A stretch of DNA of 32,275 nucleotides from Candidatus Scalindua sp. (GTDB taxonomy: Bacteria > Planctomycetota > Brocadiia > Brocadiales > Scalinduaceae). The notes beneath the pieces are model-generated. The model had not been told where the DNA came from. It did not search any database and worked only from the letters and a program-made list of their open reading frames with translations. How positions within the stretch are numbered: position 1 is the first letter of the stretch; the number at the start of each line of letters is the position of its first letter. The position numbers and the translations under genes were made by a program. Location: positions 1 to 32,275 of the forward strand of contig JAIQZU010000041.1 of NCBI GenBank assembly GCA_021776915.1, written 5' to 3'. Below are positions 16,188-24,457 of this stretch, piece by piece.

Positions 16188-16316
16188 GATTCTGGAATTT
16201 GAGAATTAAAGGATTAAGGAATTGAGGGATTGTTTACAACATTGTCACGCCGAAGCTGACAAAGCTAAACCAACATGGCTTGTGATGAAGAATAACTCCA
16301 TTAAATCAGAAATATT

Positions 16317-16345
16317 TTGACAAATATTGCTTATTATCCTAAAAT
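16317..16345 (+). promoter_or_regulatory. Promoter of the ThiC-family gene
   Basis: TTGACA (16317-16322), 17 bp, TAAAAT (16340-16345). Start expected near 16352, giving a leader of about 43 nt with GGAAAGGGG as RBS. That is too short for a TPP or cobalamin riboswitch. Confidence 0.65.
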
Positions 16346-16394
16346 TTTGCAGTAGCTTGAAAGTACTTACATAATTCGGAAAGGGGAAAACAGA

Positions 16395-17738
16395 ATGAAG
16401 ACTCAACTTGACAGAGCCAGAGATGGCGAAATTACACAAGAAATGAAAGAGGCTGCTGTCTATGATGATGTCAGTCCTGAATTTATACGTGATGGTATAG
16501 CTAATGGCCATATTGTTATATACGGGAATCCTCAGAGAAAATCCAGGGTTGTCGGTATCGGACAGGGCCTGAGGACAAAGATAAATGCAAGTATCGGGAC
16601 TTCCCCTGATATCATCGACTTTGATATGGAAGTAGAAAAGGCCAAAGTTGCTGAAAAAGCCGGCGCTGATACATTGATGGAACTTTCAACAGGTGGTGAT
16701 CTTGGTGAAATAAGGAAAAGGGTGCTTGACTCAATCAGTTTAACGGTTGGAACAGTACCCCTGTACCAGGCGGCAATGGAAACTATAGAAAAGAAGGGTT
16801 CTGTGGTAAAAATGGAGGCGGATTTCCTGTTTGAGATTATTGAGAGGCAGGCACAGGATGGAATCGGTTTTATGGCGATTCACTGCGGCATAAATATGAT
16901 TACGTTAGAACGTCTAAGGAAACAGGGGTATCGATATGGCGGCCTTGTTAGCAGGGGAGGTTCATTCTTGACTGCATGGATGAACCATAATAAGAAAGAA
17001 AATCCATTATATGAAGAACTTGACAGGCTCATTGATATAATGAAGAAATATGACGTGATTTTAAGTCTTGGGAATGGTCTGAGAGCCGGAGCGGTACATG
17101 ACAGCACCGACAGGGCTCAGATCCAGGAATTGATTATGAACTCAGAGGTTGCTGAATATGCCCAGAAGAAGGGTGTCCAAATAATTGTAGAAGGCCCCGG
17201 ACACATACCAATAGATGAGATAGAGGCAAATGTTATTATACAAAAAAGGATGAGTAATAACGCTCCGTTTTACATGCTTGGCCCGATCACTACCGACGTG
17301 ACACCAGGATATGACCATATCTCTTCTGCAATTGGCGCTGCTTTGTCATCACGGTATGGCGCCGATTTCATTTGTTACGTTACACCACCTGAGCATCTTG
17401 CGCTTCCTACGCCTGATGATGTTAGAGAGGGCGTTATGGCGGCAAAGGTCGCCGTTCATGTTGGAGATATGGTGAAACTTAAGGATAAAGTGAAAAATCA
17501 GGATTTGAAAATGGGTATTGCGAGGAGAGACCTTGACTGGAAGACCCAGTTTGAAACGGCAATCACTTCAGAGAAAGCGGAGGAGATAAGAAAAAGCAGG
17601 CCGCCAATGGAAGAGGAAACATGTACAATGTGTGGTCCGGTGTGTTCGTTAAAGGGTGTGATGGAATATTATGAAGATGATCTGAAAGACAGCAAAAAAA
17701 AGAGTTACACAACGGCAGTGTCATCAAATGGTTTCTAG
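16395..17738 (+). CDS. thiC: ThiC-family radical SAM enzyme: phosphomethylpyrimidine synthase or 5-hydroxybenzimidazole synthase (BzaF)
   Basis: 447 residues, the short anaerobe-type form lacking the long N-terminal domain of E. coli ThiC (631 residues). Family segments include FDMEVEKAKVAEKAGADTLM, then ELSTGGDLGEIR, GVQIIVEGPGHIPIDEIEAN, MLGPITTDVTPGYDHISSAI and FICYVTPPEHLALPTPDDV. The C-terminal iron-sulphur cysteines are C410, C413 and C417 in CTMCGPVC, a C-x2-C-x3-C spacing against C-x2-C-x4-C in E. coli ThiC. ThiC turns aminoimidazole ribotide (AIR) into the thiamine pyrimidine; the close relative BzaF turns AIR into 5-hydroxybenzimidazole, a cobalamin lower-ligand precursor. No thiamine gene is near, whereas BzaD- and BzaC-like genes follow directly. 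That favours BzaF, but the two are hard to separate by eye. Confidence 0.85.
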   Translation: MKTQLDRARDGEITQEMKEAAVYDDVSPEFIRDGIANGHIVIYGNPQRKSRVVGIGQGLRTKINASIGTSPDIIDFDMEVEKAKVAEKAGADTLMELSTGGDLGEIRKRVLDSISLTVGTVPLYQAAMETIEKKGSVVKMEADFLFEIIERQAQDGIGFMAIHCGINMITLERLRKQGYRYGGLVSRGGSFLTAWMNHNKKENPLYEELDRLIDIMKKYDVILSLGNGLRAGAVHDSTDRAQIQELIMNSEVAEYAQKKGVQIIVEGPGHIPIDEIEANVIIQKRMSNNAPFYMLGPITTDVTPGYDHISSAIGAALSSRYGADFICYVTPPEHLALPTPDDVREGVMAAKVAVHVGDMVKLKDKVKNQDLKMGIARRDLDWKTQFETAITSEKAEEIRKSRPPMEEETCTMCGPVCSLKGVMEYYEDDLKDSKKKSYTTAVSSNGF

Positions 17739-17811
17739 TATCAATTGCAATGTCGGCTTGATACCTGCCTTTTTTGAACGAAGAGAAGAGTCTAAGGCTC
17801 CATACTCGGGG

Positions 17812-17838
17812 CGACCGAAAGATTCTTCAGTCGTTTTT
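17812..17838 (+). terminator. Possible intrinsic terminator after the ThiC-family gene
   Basis: CGAC (17812-17815) pairs with GTCG (17830-17833), with an inner GAA/TTC, followed by five T (17834-17838). A weaker 7-bp stem GTATCAA/TTGATAC (17738-17744, 17758-17764) with T6 five bases later lies just upstream. The stems are modest. If they work, the radical SAM gene needs its own promoter or read-through. Confidence 0.4.
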
Positions 17839-17895
17839 CCTTCAGAACGATATGCAAAATTAATCCTCGTCTATTAATCTATCGAAGCAAGAAAC

Positions 17896-19380
17896 ATGTC
17901 CATTGTCCTGTTAGAACATCCGAGACCAAGAACTCCTGAAAGATATGAATCTGTGGTTAATACGCCACTTTCTGCATGTTTGATGACCGGTTATATTGCG
18001 TCAACACTGAAATCAAATCATCACTATGTGGATACTGTTGACTCAAATCTTTACGGGTGGACTTTCAATAAAACTATTCAGGAGCTTAAAAAGAGCAACT
18101 TCAAATTATTAGGTGTTCATCTTGTCTATTTGTGGGAGAACACGGAAGATGTGTTTCAGATGCTCCTTCGCCTCCGGAAGAGCATTCCCGATGTACACAT
18201 AAATCTTTACGGGCACTTCCCTACATTTGCATTCAGAGAACTGCTGACAAACTATCCTTTTGTTGACTCTGTTACTATAGGCGAACCGGAGGCCACGTTT
18301 CAGGAGCTTGCAGACGCAGTTACAGACAACAAAGACACTTCTGCACTATATGCTATTAACGGTCTTGCATTCAATTCCATCAATAGTAAGATAGAAGAAG
18401 GTATCCTTAAACCCAATGTAATTCTGAACATGCCGAGAATACCAGTTTCAAATCTTGACAGTCTTCCATTTCCTTATCGCAACGACTTCGAATCAACAAA
18501 GAAAAATGGAATCTCTACCTATATCCTTGCCAGCAGAGGCTGCTATGGAAAATGTACTTTCTGTTATCTGGATAATTTTTATGGTGATGAATCATCCTGG
18601 CGGGGGAGAAGCCCTGAAAATGTATTTAATGAGATTTATGGTATTTATGAAAATCATGAGGAGCGATATTTCTATTTTGCCGATGCTAACTTCTTCGGTC
18701 CTGGTAAGAAAGGAAAAGAACGTGCGTGTGAACTGGCAAATCTCATTATAGATAAAGGCTTAAAAATTAAGTTTGGGATTGAGTGCAGGGTTAATGATGT
18801 AGAAGACAAACCGATTGGTATACTGGTTAAGGCAGGACTTAAAGATGTTTTTCTCGGAGTTGAAAGCGGTAGCCAGAGATCTCTGAATAAATTCAGAAAA
18901 TTTACAAAAGTAGAAGACAATAAAAAAGCTATTAATACCCTGAGACGGTATGGTATAGAGCCCAATTACGGGTTTATCATGTTTGAGCCTGATTCAACAC
19001 TGGCAGATGTGAGGGCTAATTATGAATTCCTTAAAGAGATGGAAATGCTGAATTATCCGAGCATTACAGCCCATCTACTGCACCACAAACAGACGGTATT
19101 CAAAGGGACGTCTGATTATGAAATGAGGAATAATGGTACTGGTTCCGGCACGAAGCTTGGGTATGAAAGCGCCTATGAATTCAAAGATAAAGCAGTAGAG
19201 GCGTTATCAGAAGATATAAATAAATTTTGCCTCAAGATGCTTAAAGATTTGTCCTTGAATAGGAGGGCTAAAGATGAAGAACGTGACTCGTGTGTGTATG
19301 ATGAAAGTGATACGTTTTCAAAACAGATGAACAGGAAACTGGTTGAACATTTCGAACAGACTTTGTGCTCATATGAATAA
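17896..19380 (+). CDS. Cobalamin-binding radical SAM enzyme (BzaD-like methylase candidate)
   Basis: 494 residues. An N-terminal B12-binding-type Rossmann domain (about 1-145) ends in YGHFPTFAFRELLTNYPFVD followed by SVTIGEPEATF, the usual G-x-P-T...GE-x-E/A-T layout of class B radical SAM proteins. The radical SAM domain has C216-x3-C220-x2-C223 in SRGCYGKCTFCYL, then FADANFF, GIECRVNDV and FLGVESGSQRSLNKF. Such proteins often methylate unactivated carbons; BzaD and BzaE of the anaerobic benzimidazole pathway are examples. The gene follows the ThiC/BzaF-type gene by 157 bp and overlaps the O-methyltransferase gene by 8 nt (ATGAATAA). The C-terminal 100 residues are variable. Alternative roles include lipid or other cofactor methylation. 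Confidence 0.85.
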   Translation: MSIVLLEHPRPRTPERYESVVNTPLSACLMTGYIASTLKSNHHYVDTVDSNLYGWTFNKTIQELKKSNFKLLGVHLVYLWENTEDVFQMLLRLRKSIPDVHINLYGHFPTFAFRELLTNYPFVDSVTIGEPEATFQELADAVTDNKDTSALYAINGLAFNSINSKIEEGILKPNVILNMPRIPVSNLDSLPFPYRNDFESTKKNGISTYILASRGCYGKCTFCYLDNFYGDESSWRGRSPENVFNEIYGIYENHEERYFYFADANFFGPGKKGKERACELANLIIDKGLKIKFGIECRVNDVEDKPIGILVKAGLKDVFLGVESGSQRSLNKFRKFTKVEDNKKAINTLRRYGIEPNYGFIMFEPDSTLADVRANYEFLKEMEMLNYPSITAHLLHHKQTVFKGTSDYEMRNNGTGSGTKLGYESAYEFKDKAVEALSEDINKFCLKMLKDLSLNRRAKDEERDSCVYDESDTFSKQMNRKLVEHFEQTLCSYE

Positions 19381-20371
19381 ACTTAAAGATATAGAATATC
19401 TTAATGAAATAAGCTATGGCTATTGGAAGGCACAGGTTCTTTTTGTAGCTATCGATATGGACGTGTTTACGTTAATCGACGGTGATGGAAAAAGCTGCAA
19501 AGCCCTTACCAAAAGGCTTGGGACTGAGCTCAGAGCAACGGAAATGGTGTTAAATGCTCTTGTGTCTCTCGGACTTTTAAGAAAGGTTAAAGGTGTGTAC
19601 AGGAATACGGCAATGTCCAGTCGTCATCTGGTGAAAAACCGCCCTCTGTATCAGGGGGACAGGATCCACCATTTCCATAACATGTGGGATTACTGGTCAA
19701 AATTGAATGTTGCTGTCAAGACCGGTAAGCCGACTGCATATGATAACGCAGAAGAAGAGGTTGATGATCAAAGATTGAGAGAATTCATCAGGGCCATGCA
19801 CAATATCGGCACAGTACAGGCAGAGGAAGTATGCAGGAAATTACACCTGAATAAATACCGCAGTCTCCTGGATCTGGCTGGCGGTCAGGGTACCTATGCC
19901 GTAAGGTTTGTGGAAAAAAACCCGGAGCTGAAAGCCGTAGTCTTTGATCTTCCTGATGTAACCAGGATAGCAAGAGAGTATATTAATAAATCAGGTATGA
20001 AAGGTAAGGTTGCTACAAAGGCGGGGGATTGTCTTAAAGACAGTTTTGGTAAAGAATTGTATGATATTGTCTTTGTGTCAAATTTATTGCATATTTATGA
20101 ACCGGTTGAAAATCTGAAAATATTAAAAAAGTGTTGGGATTCCTTATTAAAAAAAGGTATAGTCGTCATTCAAGAATTTATCTTAAATTCTGCCAAGACG
20201 CAGCCGCTTTTTGGTACGCTTTTCAGCCTGAATATGTTGATGGGAACACATAGGGGCTCATCGTATTCATATGTTGAAATGAAGGAGTGGCTAAAAGATG
20301 TGGGGTTTAAAAACATAAAAAGAGTTAATCTGAACCTGGATTCAGGATTAATCATTGGACACAAATTGTGA
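19373..20371 (+). CDS. SAM-dependent O-methyltransferase (BzaC-like candidate)
   Basis: 332 residues from the ATG at 19373, chosen because it overlaps the stop of the radical SAM gene by 8 nt (translational coupling) and puts the conserved N-terminus at the start; a TTG at 19343 would add ten residues. The N-terminal dimerisation winged-helix (AIDMDVFTLIDG, LGLLRKVKGVYRNT) is followed by the SAM-binding fold LLDLAGGQGTYAVRFV (about 165-180) and acidic VVFDLPDV (about 189-196), then the late motif VVIQEFIL. This is the Methyltransf_2 type, which includes hydroxyindole O-methyltransferase, CrtF, BchU and, by description, BzaC. With its neighbours it fits 5-O-methylation of hydroxybenzimidazole. 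Confidence 0.82.
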   Translation: MNKLKDIEYLNEISYGYWKAQVLFVAIDMDVFTLIDGDGKSCKALTKRLGTELRATEMVLNALVSLGLLRKVKGVYRNTAMSSRHLVKNRPLYQGDRIHHFHNMWDYWSKLNVAVKTGKPTAYDNAEEEVDDQRLREFIRAMHNIGTVQAEEVCRKLHLNKYRSLLDLAGGQGTYAVRFVEKNPELKAVVFDLPDVTRIAREYINKSGMKGKVATKAGDCLKDSFGKELYDIVFVSNLLHIYEPVENLKILKKCWDSLLKKGIVVIQEFILNSAKTQPLFGTLFSLNMLMGTHRGSSYSYVEMKEWLKDVGFKNIKRVNLNLDSGLIIGHKL

Positions 20372-20391
20372 AAATAAAAGGAGATAAATGT

Positions 20392-21444
20392 ATGTATAAG
20401 AAGATCATAGTACCTGTTATGTTGTTACTTTTTATTTTGCAAACCAGCAAATTACTGTTTGCAAATGAAAATACAGAGGCAAAGACGGAAGTAAAAACAG
20501 AGGCGACGGAAGAGACAAAAGCTGAGTCAGATACAACGGCGGTAGCTGAAGCCGAGGTGAAGGCTGAGGCGGGTACGGAATCCGTAGCTGAGACAGAGAA
20601 TGATGTCATTGCTACAGTAAATGGTGAAAAGATTATACGCAAAGACTTTGACAGAAGGATGAATGTCATTAAGCGTATGAATCAGGAAGTGACACGTTCT
20701 GTTCAAATACAGGTAGTAAACCAGTTAACAAAGAAAGTATTACTTAAACAATTTATTGAAGGGCAGAATATCGACGTAAGTGATAAAGAGGTGCAGGGAG
20801 AGTTGGAAAAGATCAAGTATTTTCTGGAATCCAATCCGAATAATAGCGAAAAGTCGCTTGAAGAGATATTGGAAACTCAGGGTTCCAACATATCTGATCT
20901 CAAGGATGAGATAAGAAGGACCCTGGCTTTGAGTAAATATTTGGATGAAAGAGTTAGTGATGATGAAAAGAGAAGTTATTTTAACGCGAATAGGAATGCC
21001 TTTAACGACGAAAAGGTAAAAGCAAGCCATATCTTGATTGGTACTACAGAATTAAAAACTGACGCTGAACTTGAAAAGGCAAAACAGAAGATCGATGAGG
21101 CAAAGAAGGAGATAGATAATGGCGCTGACTTTGCCGAAATGGCAAAGAAATACTCTACCTGTCCTTCTGCGGAAAATGGAGGCGACATTGGCTTCTTCCA
21201 GAGAAAAGGTTCTATAGTAGAGGAGTTTGCTGAAGTTGCTTTTTCAATGCCAGTTGGAGAAATAAGTGAACCTGTAAAAACACAATTCGGATATCACATA
21301 ATTAAGGTAACTGATAAAGAAGAGGGGAAAGATGTCAGCTATGAAGATGTTGCAGACATGGTTGATTTTGTTTATATGCAAATAAAGACCGAAGACATTA
21401 TGAAGGGATTGTATGAAAAAGCAGAGATTGAAATAACACTATAA
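20392..21444 (+). CDS. Secreted parvulin-type peptidyl-prolyl isomerase (SurA/PrsA-like)
   Basis: 350 residues from the ATG at 20392, which has AAGGAG 8 nt upstream; an in-frame GTG at 20368 overlaps the previous gene and lacks an RBS. A signal peptide (MYKKIIVPVMLLLFILQTSK, then LLFA) is followed by a low-complexity Glu/Ala/Thr/Lys-rich linker (about 25-75). A SurA-N-type chaperone region comes next (VIATVNGEKIIRKDFDRR), then one parvulin domain (KASHILIGT, FAEMAKKYSTCPSAENGGDI, GFFQRKGSIVEEFAEVAFSM, FGYHIIKV). It is a periplasmic chaperone/isomerase for envelope proteins. It starts 20 nt after the O-methyltransferase, so it may share that transcript without sharing function. A 9-bp inverted repeat at 21446-21476 follows the stop. 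Confidence 0.92.
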   Translation: MYKKIIVPVMLLLFILQTSKLLFANENTEAKTEVKTEATEETKAESDTTAVAEAEVKAEAGTESVAETENDVIATVNGEKIIRKDFDRRMNVIKRMNQEVTRSVQIQVVNQLTKKVLLKQFIEGQNIDVSDKEVQGELEKIKYFLESNPNNSEKSLEEILETQGSNISDLKDEIRRTLALSKYLDERVSDDEKRSYFNANRNAFNDEKVKASHILIGTTELKTDAELEKAKQKIDEAKKEIDNGADFAEMAKKYSTCPSAENGGDIGFFQRKGSIVEEFAEVAFSMPVGEISEPVKTQFGYHIIKVTDKEEGKDVSYEDVADMVDFVYMQIKTEDIMKGLYEKAEIEITL

Positions 21445-21503
21445 GGTAAATTAACACTATTTGGTTTTTAATTTACTGTATAAGATTTTAAAGTTGTTAC
21501 AAG

Positions 21504-21528
21504 GTAGGGGGCGTATGGCAATACGCCC
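21504..21528. repeat. Dispersed hairpin repeat, intact copy
   Basis: GTAGG then GGGCGTA (21509-21515), loop TGGCAA, TACGCCC (21522-21528). The partner copy is at 13643-13664. There is no T-tract. Confidence 0.55.
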
Positions 21529-21599
21529 TTAAGTTCTTTTATCATAGCGTCAAAAAAACCACGGAATACTTAATTTAGCTTTTTGGTTCAGTCTTTTCG

Positions 21600-21628
21600 T
21601 TGACACCAACATTATAAATTCTTAATAT
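21600..21628 (+). promoter_or_regulatory. Promoter-like sequence upstream of the ankyrin gene
   Basis: TTGACA (21600-21605), 17 bp, TAATAT (21623-21628). If it serves the ankyrin gene, the leader would be over 500 nt and include the MITE-like repeat. It might instead make a small RNA. Confidence 0.4.
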
Positions 21629-21986
21629 GTCGGCTCATTCAACTACAGCAGTATCTAAACTTTACTGTATCGTGTGATGCGGATAAGTTATCTAAAATAG
21701 TCGCTTCGATATTATATCATTTAAGGGACGACTAAATAATGTTTATGTTTACAAAGATGTAGATACATGAACTCTCTTGCCAGATACGACTCTGTAGACT
21801 CACTTCAAATACAGTTTATTTCTAAAAAATCTCAGTAGTAAGTCATTGCTATTACAAGGTGGAAGATTTGAATTATACATAACTATTTCATCTTCTATTC
21901 TTTAATAGACGGAAATTATATCAGAATTGTTGCTTTGCTATCGGCTCGAACTCAGGGATTTATATAAAACCAAATTGTGCGATTTT

Positions 21987-22064
21987 GTAGCCGCAACCTT
22001 GAGGTTGCGTAACTTACGCAGACCCATCAAATGATGAAAAACACAGGCTAAAGCCAGCGGCTAC
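21987..22064. repeat. MITE-like repeat, copy B (78 bp)
   Basis: Perfect 8-bp terminal inverted repeats GTAGCCGC / GCGGCTAC enclose the palindrome CAACCTTGAGGTTG, a CCATCAAA-GATG block and CAGGCTAAAGCCAG. Same architecture as copy A (13703-13790). Likely able to form a long hairpin. Confidence 0.7.
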
Positions 22065-22151
22065 AACGGCATGTAATACAAAATTGCTCAATTATAGGAT
22101 AAATAAAGTTATTTTTAAATCACTATTCCATTATTAGAAGGAGGTGGGGAA

Positions 22152-23192
22152 ATGAGATGCAGCTTTGTTCAACTATCAGTGTTATTGCTGGTTTTGGTAT
22201 TTGCAATTCAATGTGTTTACGGTGGCAACGCGGAAAAACTTCTGTTTGAAGCTAAAAATGGCAGTACTAAAAAAGTTCAAAAACTGCTGGCCAAAGGAGT
22301 AGATGTAAACTCAAGAAATGAGGATGGTGTAACAGCCCTTATGCTTGCTGCATATTCTAACTATCCGGAAACAGTAGAAGCTTTATTGGCAGGAGGTGCG
22401 GATATTGATGCAAAAACAGGTGGTGGAACAGCATTGATAATTGCTTCATGGGCAGGCAGTACTGATGCTGTAAATGCCTTGTTGGCTGCAGGTGCAGATG
22501 TTAATGTTGTAGGATTTGATGCAGGAGGTAATAACGTGGCTACTGCTCTTATGATTGCGGCAAATGATAGCCAGACTAAAGCTGTAAAGGCCTTGCTGGA
22601 TGGAGGAGCTAACATAAATAATGACTTGGGACTTGCTGCTGAAACGGGTCAAAAAAGTGTTGTAAAGGCATTACTCAAATATGGTGCTGATGCAAATTCA
22701 GAAAATGAGAAAGGTTTAAAGCCTCTTGCTGTTGCAGCGTCTCGTGGTCATTCGAAGACCGTAAAGTTCCTGTTGGATAAGGGTGCTGATGTGAATGCCA
22801 AGAGTAGTAAAGATGATATGACAGCATTCATGTATGCTGCACAAAGCGGTTATACAGAGATCATGGAAATACTGCTGGATAAAGGTGCTGACATTGATGC
22901 TAAAACCAAGGGTGGCTACACAGCCTTGTCTTCTGCGGCATATTACGGGAATGCCAAGGTGGTACAAACCTTATTGACTGCTGGTGCTGATGTGGAGACA
23001 AGAACCGATAGTAACTATACAGCTCTTTTATATGCGGCTGAGCGAGGTAAAACTGAGGTAGTGAAGGCATTGCTGGCGGGAGGCGCTGATATTAATGCAA
23101 AAATCGGAAATGGAGACACTGCACTCAAACTTGCGACAAAAAAAGGCTATGAAGATATAATTGAGTTACTAAAAGAAGGGGCATCCAGATAG
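22152..23192 (+). CDS. Secreted ankyrin-repeat protein
   Basis: 346 residues. A signal peptide (MRCSFVQLSVLLLVLVFAIQ, cleaved near CVYGG) is followed by about nine ankyrin repeats to the C-terminus, with the typical T-A-L/LL-x-A-G-A-D-x-N/D pattern (for example ETVEALLAGGADIDAKT, KTVKFLLDKGADVNAKS, EVVKALLAGGADINAKI). One repeat (about 155-180) is degenerate. Ankyrin arrays bind proteins; this one acts in the periplasm or outside the cell. The RBS is AAGGAGGTG about 7 nt before the ATG. No enzymatic domain is present. Partner unknown. Confidence 0.9.
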   Translation: MRCSFVQLSVLLLVLVFAIQCVYGGNAEKLLFEAKNGSTKKVQKLLAKGVDVNSRNEDGVTALMLAAYSNYPETVEALLAGGADIDAKTGGGTALIIASWAGSTDAVNALLAAGADVNVVGFDAGGNNVATALMIAANDSQTKAVKALLDGGANINNDLGLAAETGQKSVVKALLKYGADANSENEKGLKPLAVAASRGHSKTVKFLLDKGADVNAKSSKDDMTAFMYAAQSGYTEIMEILLDKGADIDAKTKGGYTALSSAAYYGNAKVVQTLLTAGADVETRTDSNYTALLYAAERGKTEVVKALLAGGADINAKIGNGDTALKLATKKGYEDIIELLKEGASR

Positions 23193-23321
23193 AAATCATT
23201 TGAGTAAAACTGAAAACAGAAGACTAGCAACAAAAGGCAAATACAAAATGCCAGACAAAAGGCAGGTAAAGTAATATCAGCAGGTTTGATAAGAAGAAAT
23301 CTCTTTTATACTGTCAGAAAG

Positions 23322-24320
23322 TCAGGGAATGGCTTTTGTTTTCTTATAAATATCAGGGAGTTTTTTTATTAATACCTGGATTCTTTTTTCAAGAGTATGT
23401 GCCTTTGCCGGTGATCCCCAGACGACTGATCCTGCCTCTAAACTATTATAAACATCAGATGCGGCGCCAATAATACAATTATCTCCAATTTCTATATTAT
23501 CAATAATGCTTGCATCTGCAGCTATCATTACATTCTTACCTACTTTTACACCTCCGGAAATCTTAGCGTATGCAATCAGCATAGTGTCCTCTCCTATAAA
23601 TACATTATGAGCTATGTGGGAATGGTTGTCTATTTTGACACCGGAGCTTATGATAGTTTTGTCAAGCGCTGAACGTGCGATAGTGACGTTTGATCCAATT
23701 GCTACATCATCACCAATCTCAATTGTCCCTACCTGGGGAATCTTTACGTGTTTACCTTTTATTTGAAGATATCCAAAGCCGTCATCGCCAATATTTGCAC
23801 CGGATTGGATTATTGCGCGTTTACCTATTGTAACTTCTTCTCTTATTGTAACGTTTGGGTATATTATTGAGTCATCACCAATCTTGCAGTTTGTACCTAT
23901 AAAGGTATTGGGGTAAATGGTTACATTATTACCTATTTGTGTATTTGCATCAATTACTACGTTTGCCCCAATAGATATATCATTGCCAGTGGAAGAGTCT
24001 TTAGAAATAGTTGCTGATGGATGAATAGTGCGTGGCTGTTGCTGTTTCTGGTCGGAAATGACCTTAAGAAGTTTAATAAACGCCAGGAATGGATTGTCGA
24101 CAATGATTAATGTTTTTTTTGTTTCCTCTATCGGTCTATGTGATACAACTGCAGAGGCTTTTGCTTCTAATGCTTTGCTTACAAACTTTTCATTCTTGAT
24201 AAAGCTTATATCGCCTTCATCTGAATTCTCGATGCTGGACACACCAGTGATGATCAGGTTTTCATCTCCCAGCACCTTACCGCCAATAATTTCGTTAATC
24301 TGCTTTATGGTAAATTCCAC
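23322..24320 (-). CDS. lpxD: UDP-3-O-acylglucosamine N-acyltransferase
   Basis: Third step of lipid A synthesis: adds a hydroxyacyl chain to the amino group of UDP-3-O-acyl-glucosamine. From the GTG at 24320 it has 332 residues, the family norm. An AGGAAAGGA about 10 nt upstream supports this start; an earlier GTG at 24365 adds 15 residues and has no RBS. The N-terminal uridine-binding domain (IIGGKVLGDENLIITGVSSI, ISFIKNEKF) is followed by a long left-handed beta-helix of hexapeptide repeats. Family signatures are GANIGDDGFGYLQ and DNHSHIAHNVFIGEDTM, whose first His in HIAHN is catalytic. With glmS and alternative glmU nearby it forms an amino-sugar/lipid A group. Confidence 0.94.
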   Translation of the reverse strand: MEFTIKQINEIIGGKVLGDENLIITGVSSIENSDEGDISFIKNEKFVSKALEAKASAVVSHRPIEETKKTLIIVDNPFLAFIKLLKVISDQKQQQPRTIHPSATISKDSSTGNDISIGANVVIDANTQIGNNVTIYPNTFIGTNCKIGDDSIIYPNVTIREEVTIGKRAIIQSGANIGDDGFGYLQIKGKHVKIPQVGTIEIGDDVAIGSNVTIARSALDKTIISSGVKIDNHSHIAHNVFIGEDTMLIAYAKISGGVKVGKNVMIAADASIIDNIEIGDNCIIGAASDVYNSLEAGSVVWGSPAKAHTLEKRIQVLIKKLPDIYKKTKAIP

Positions 24321-24378
24321 AAAAAGATATTCCTTTCCTGCCAGTGGAAATGTTATACTCGACACGAGTAAATTTTAG

Positions 24379-24408
24379 TTTATATCACACGAATACAGGT
24401 GCTGTCAA
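24379..24408 (-). promoter_or_regulatory. Predicted lpxD promoter
   Basis: On the minus strand TTGACA (24408-24403), 18 bp, TATAAA (24384-24379). Start near 24372. It is divergent from the plus-strand promoter 15 bp away. Confidence 0.5.
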
Positions 24409-24422
24409 ACTGAACTTTCGTG

Positions 24423-24451
24423 TTGACAACAGACTAAGGTGTAAATAGTAT
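24423..24451 (+). promoter_or_regulatory. Rightward promoter facing a gene-free region
   Basis: TTGACA (24423-24428), 17 bp, TAGTAT (24446-24451). Start expected near 24458. The next gene begins 400-470 nt later, so the product is either a small RNA or a long structured leader of the DUF2284 gene. Confidence 0.5.
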
Positions 24452-24457
24452 TCTGAA

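Larger units (their letters stand above)
21445..22151. other. Intergenic region with repeats and a promoter, no gene found
   Basis: About 700 bp. Contents in order are a 9-bp stem after the isomerase gene (21446-21454 with 21468-21476, no T-tail), the GGGCGTA hairpin repeat (21504-21528), a promoter-like TTGACA-N17-TAATAT (21600-21628), and a MITE-like repeat (21987-22064). No reading frame with an RBS was found. Confidence 0.5.

Noticed and set aside
16188-16394. TPP or cobalamin riboswitch upstream of the ThiC-family gene
   Set aside because: No CTGAGA/ACCTGAT-type or GCCACTG-type conserved boxes; the predicted promoter leaves only a 43-nt leader.
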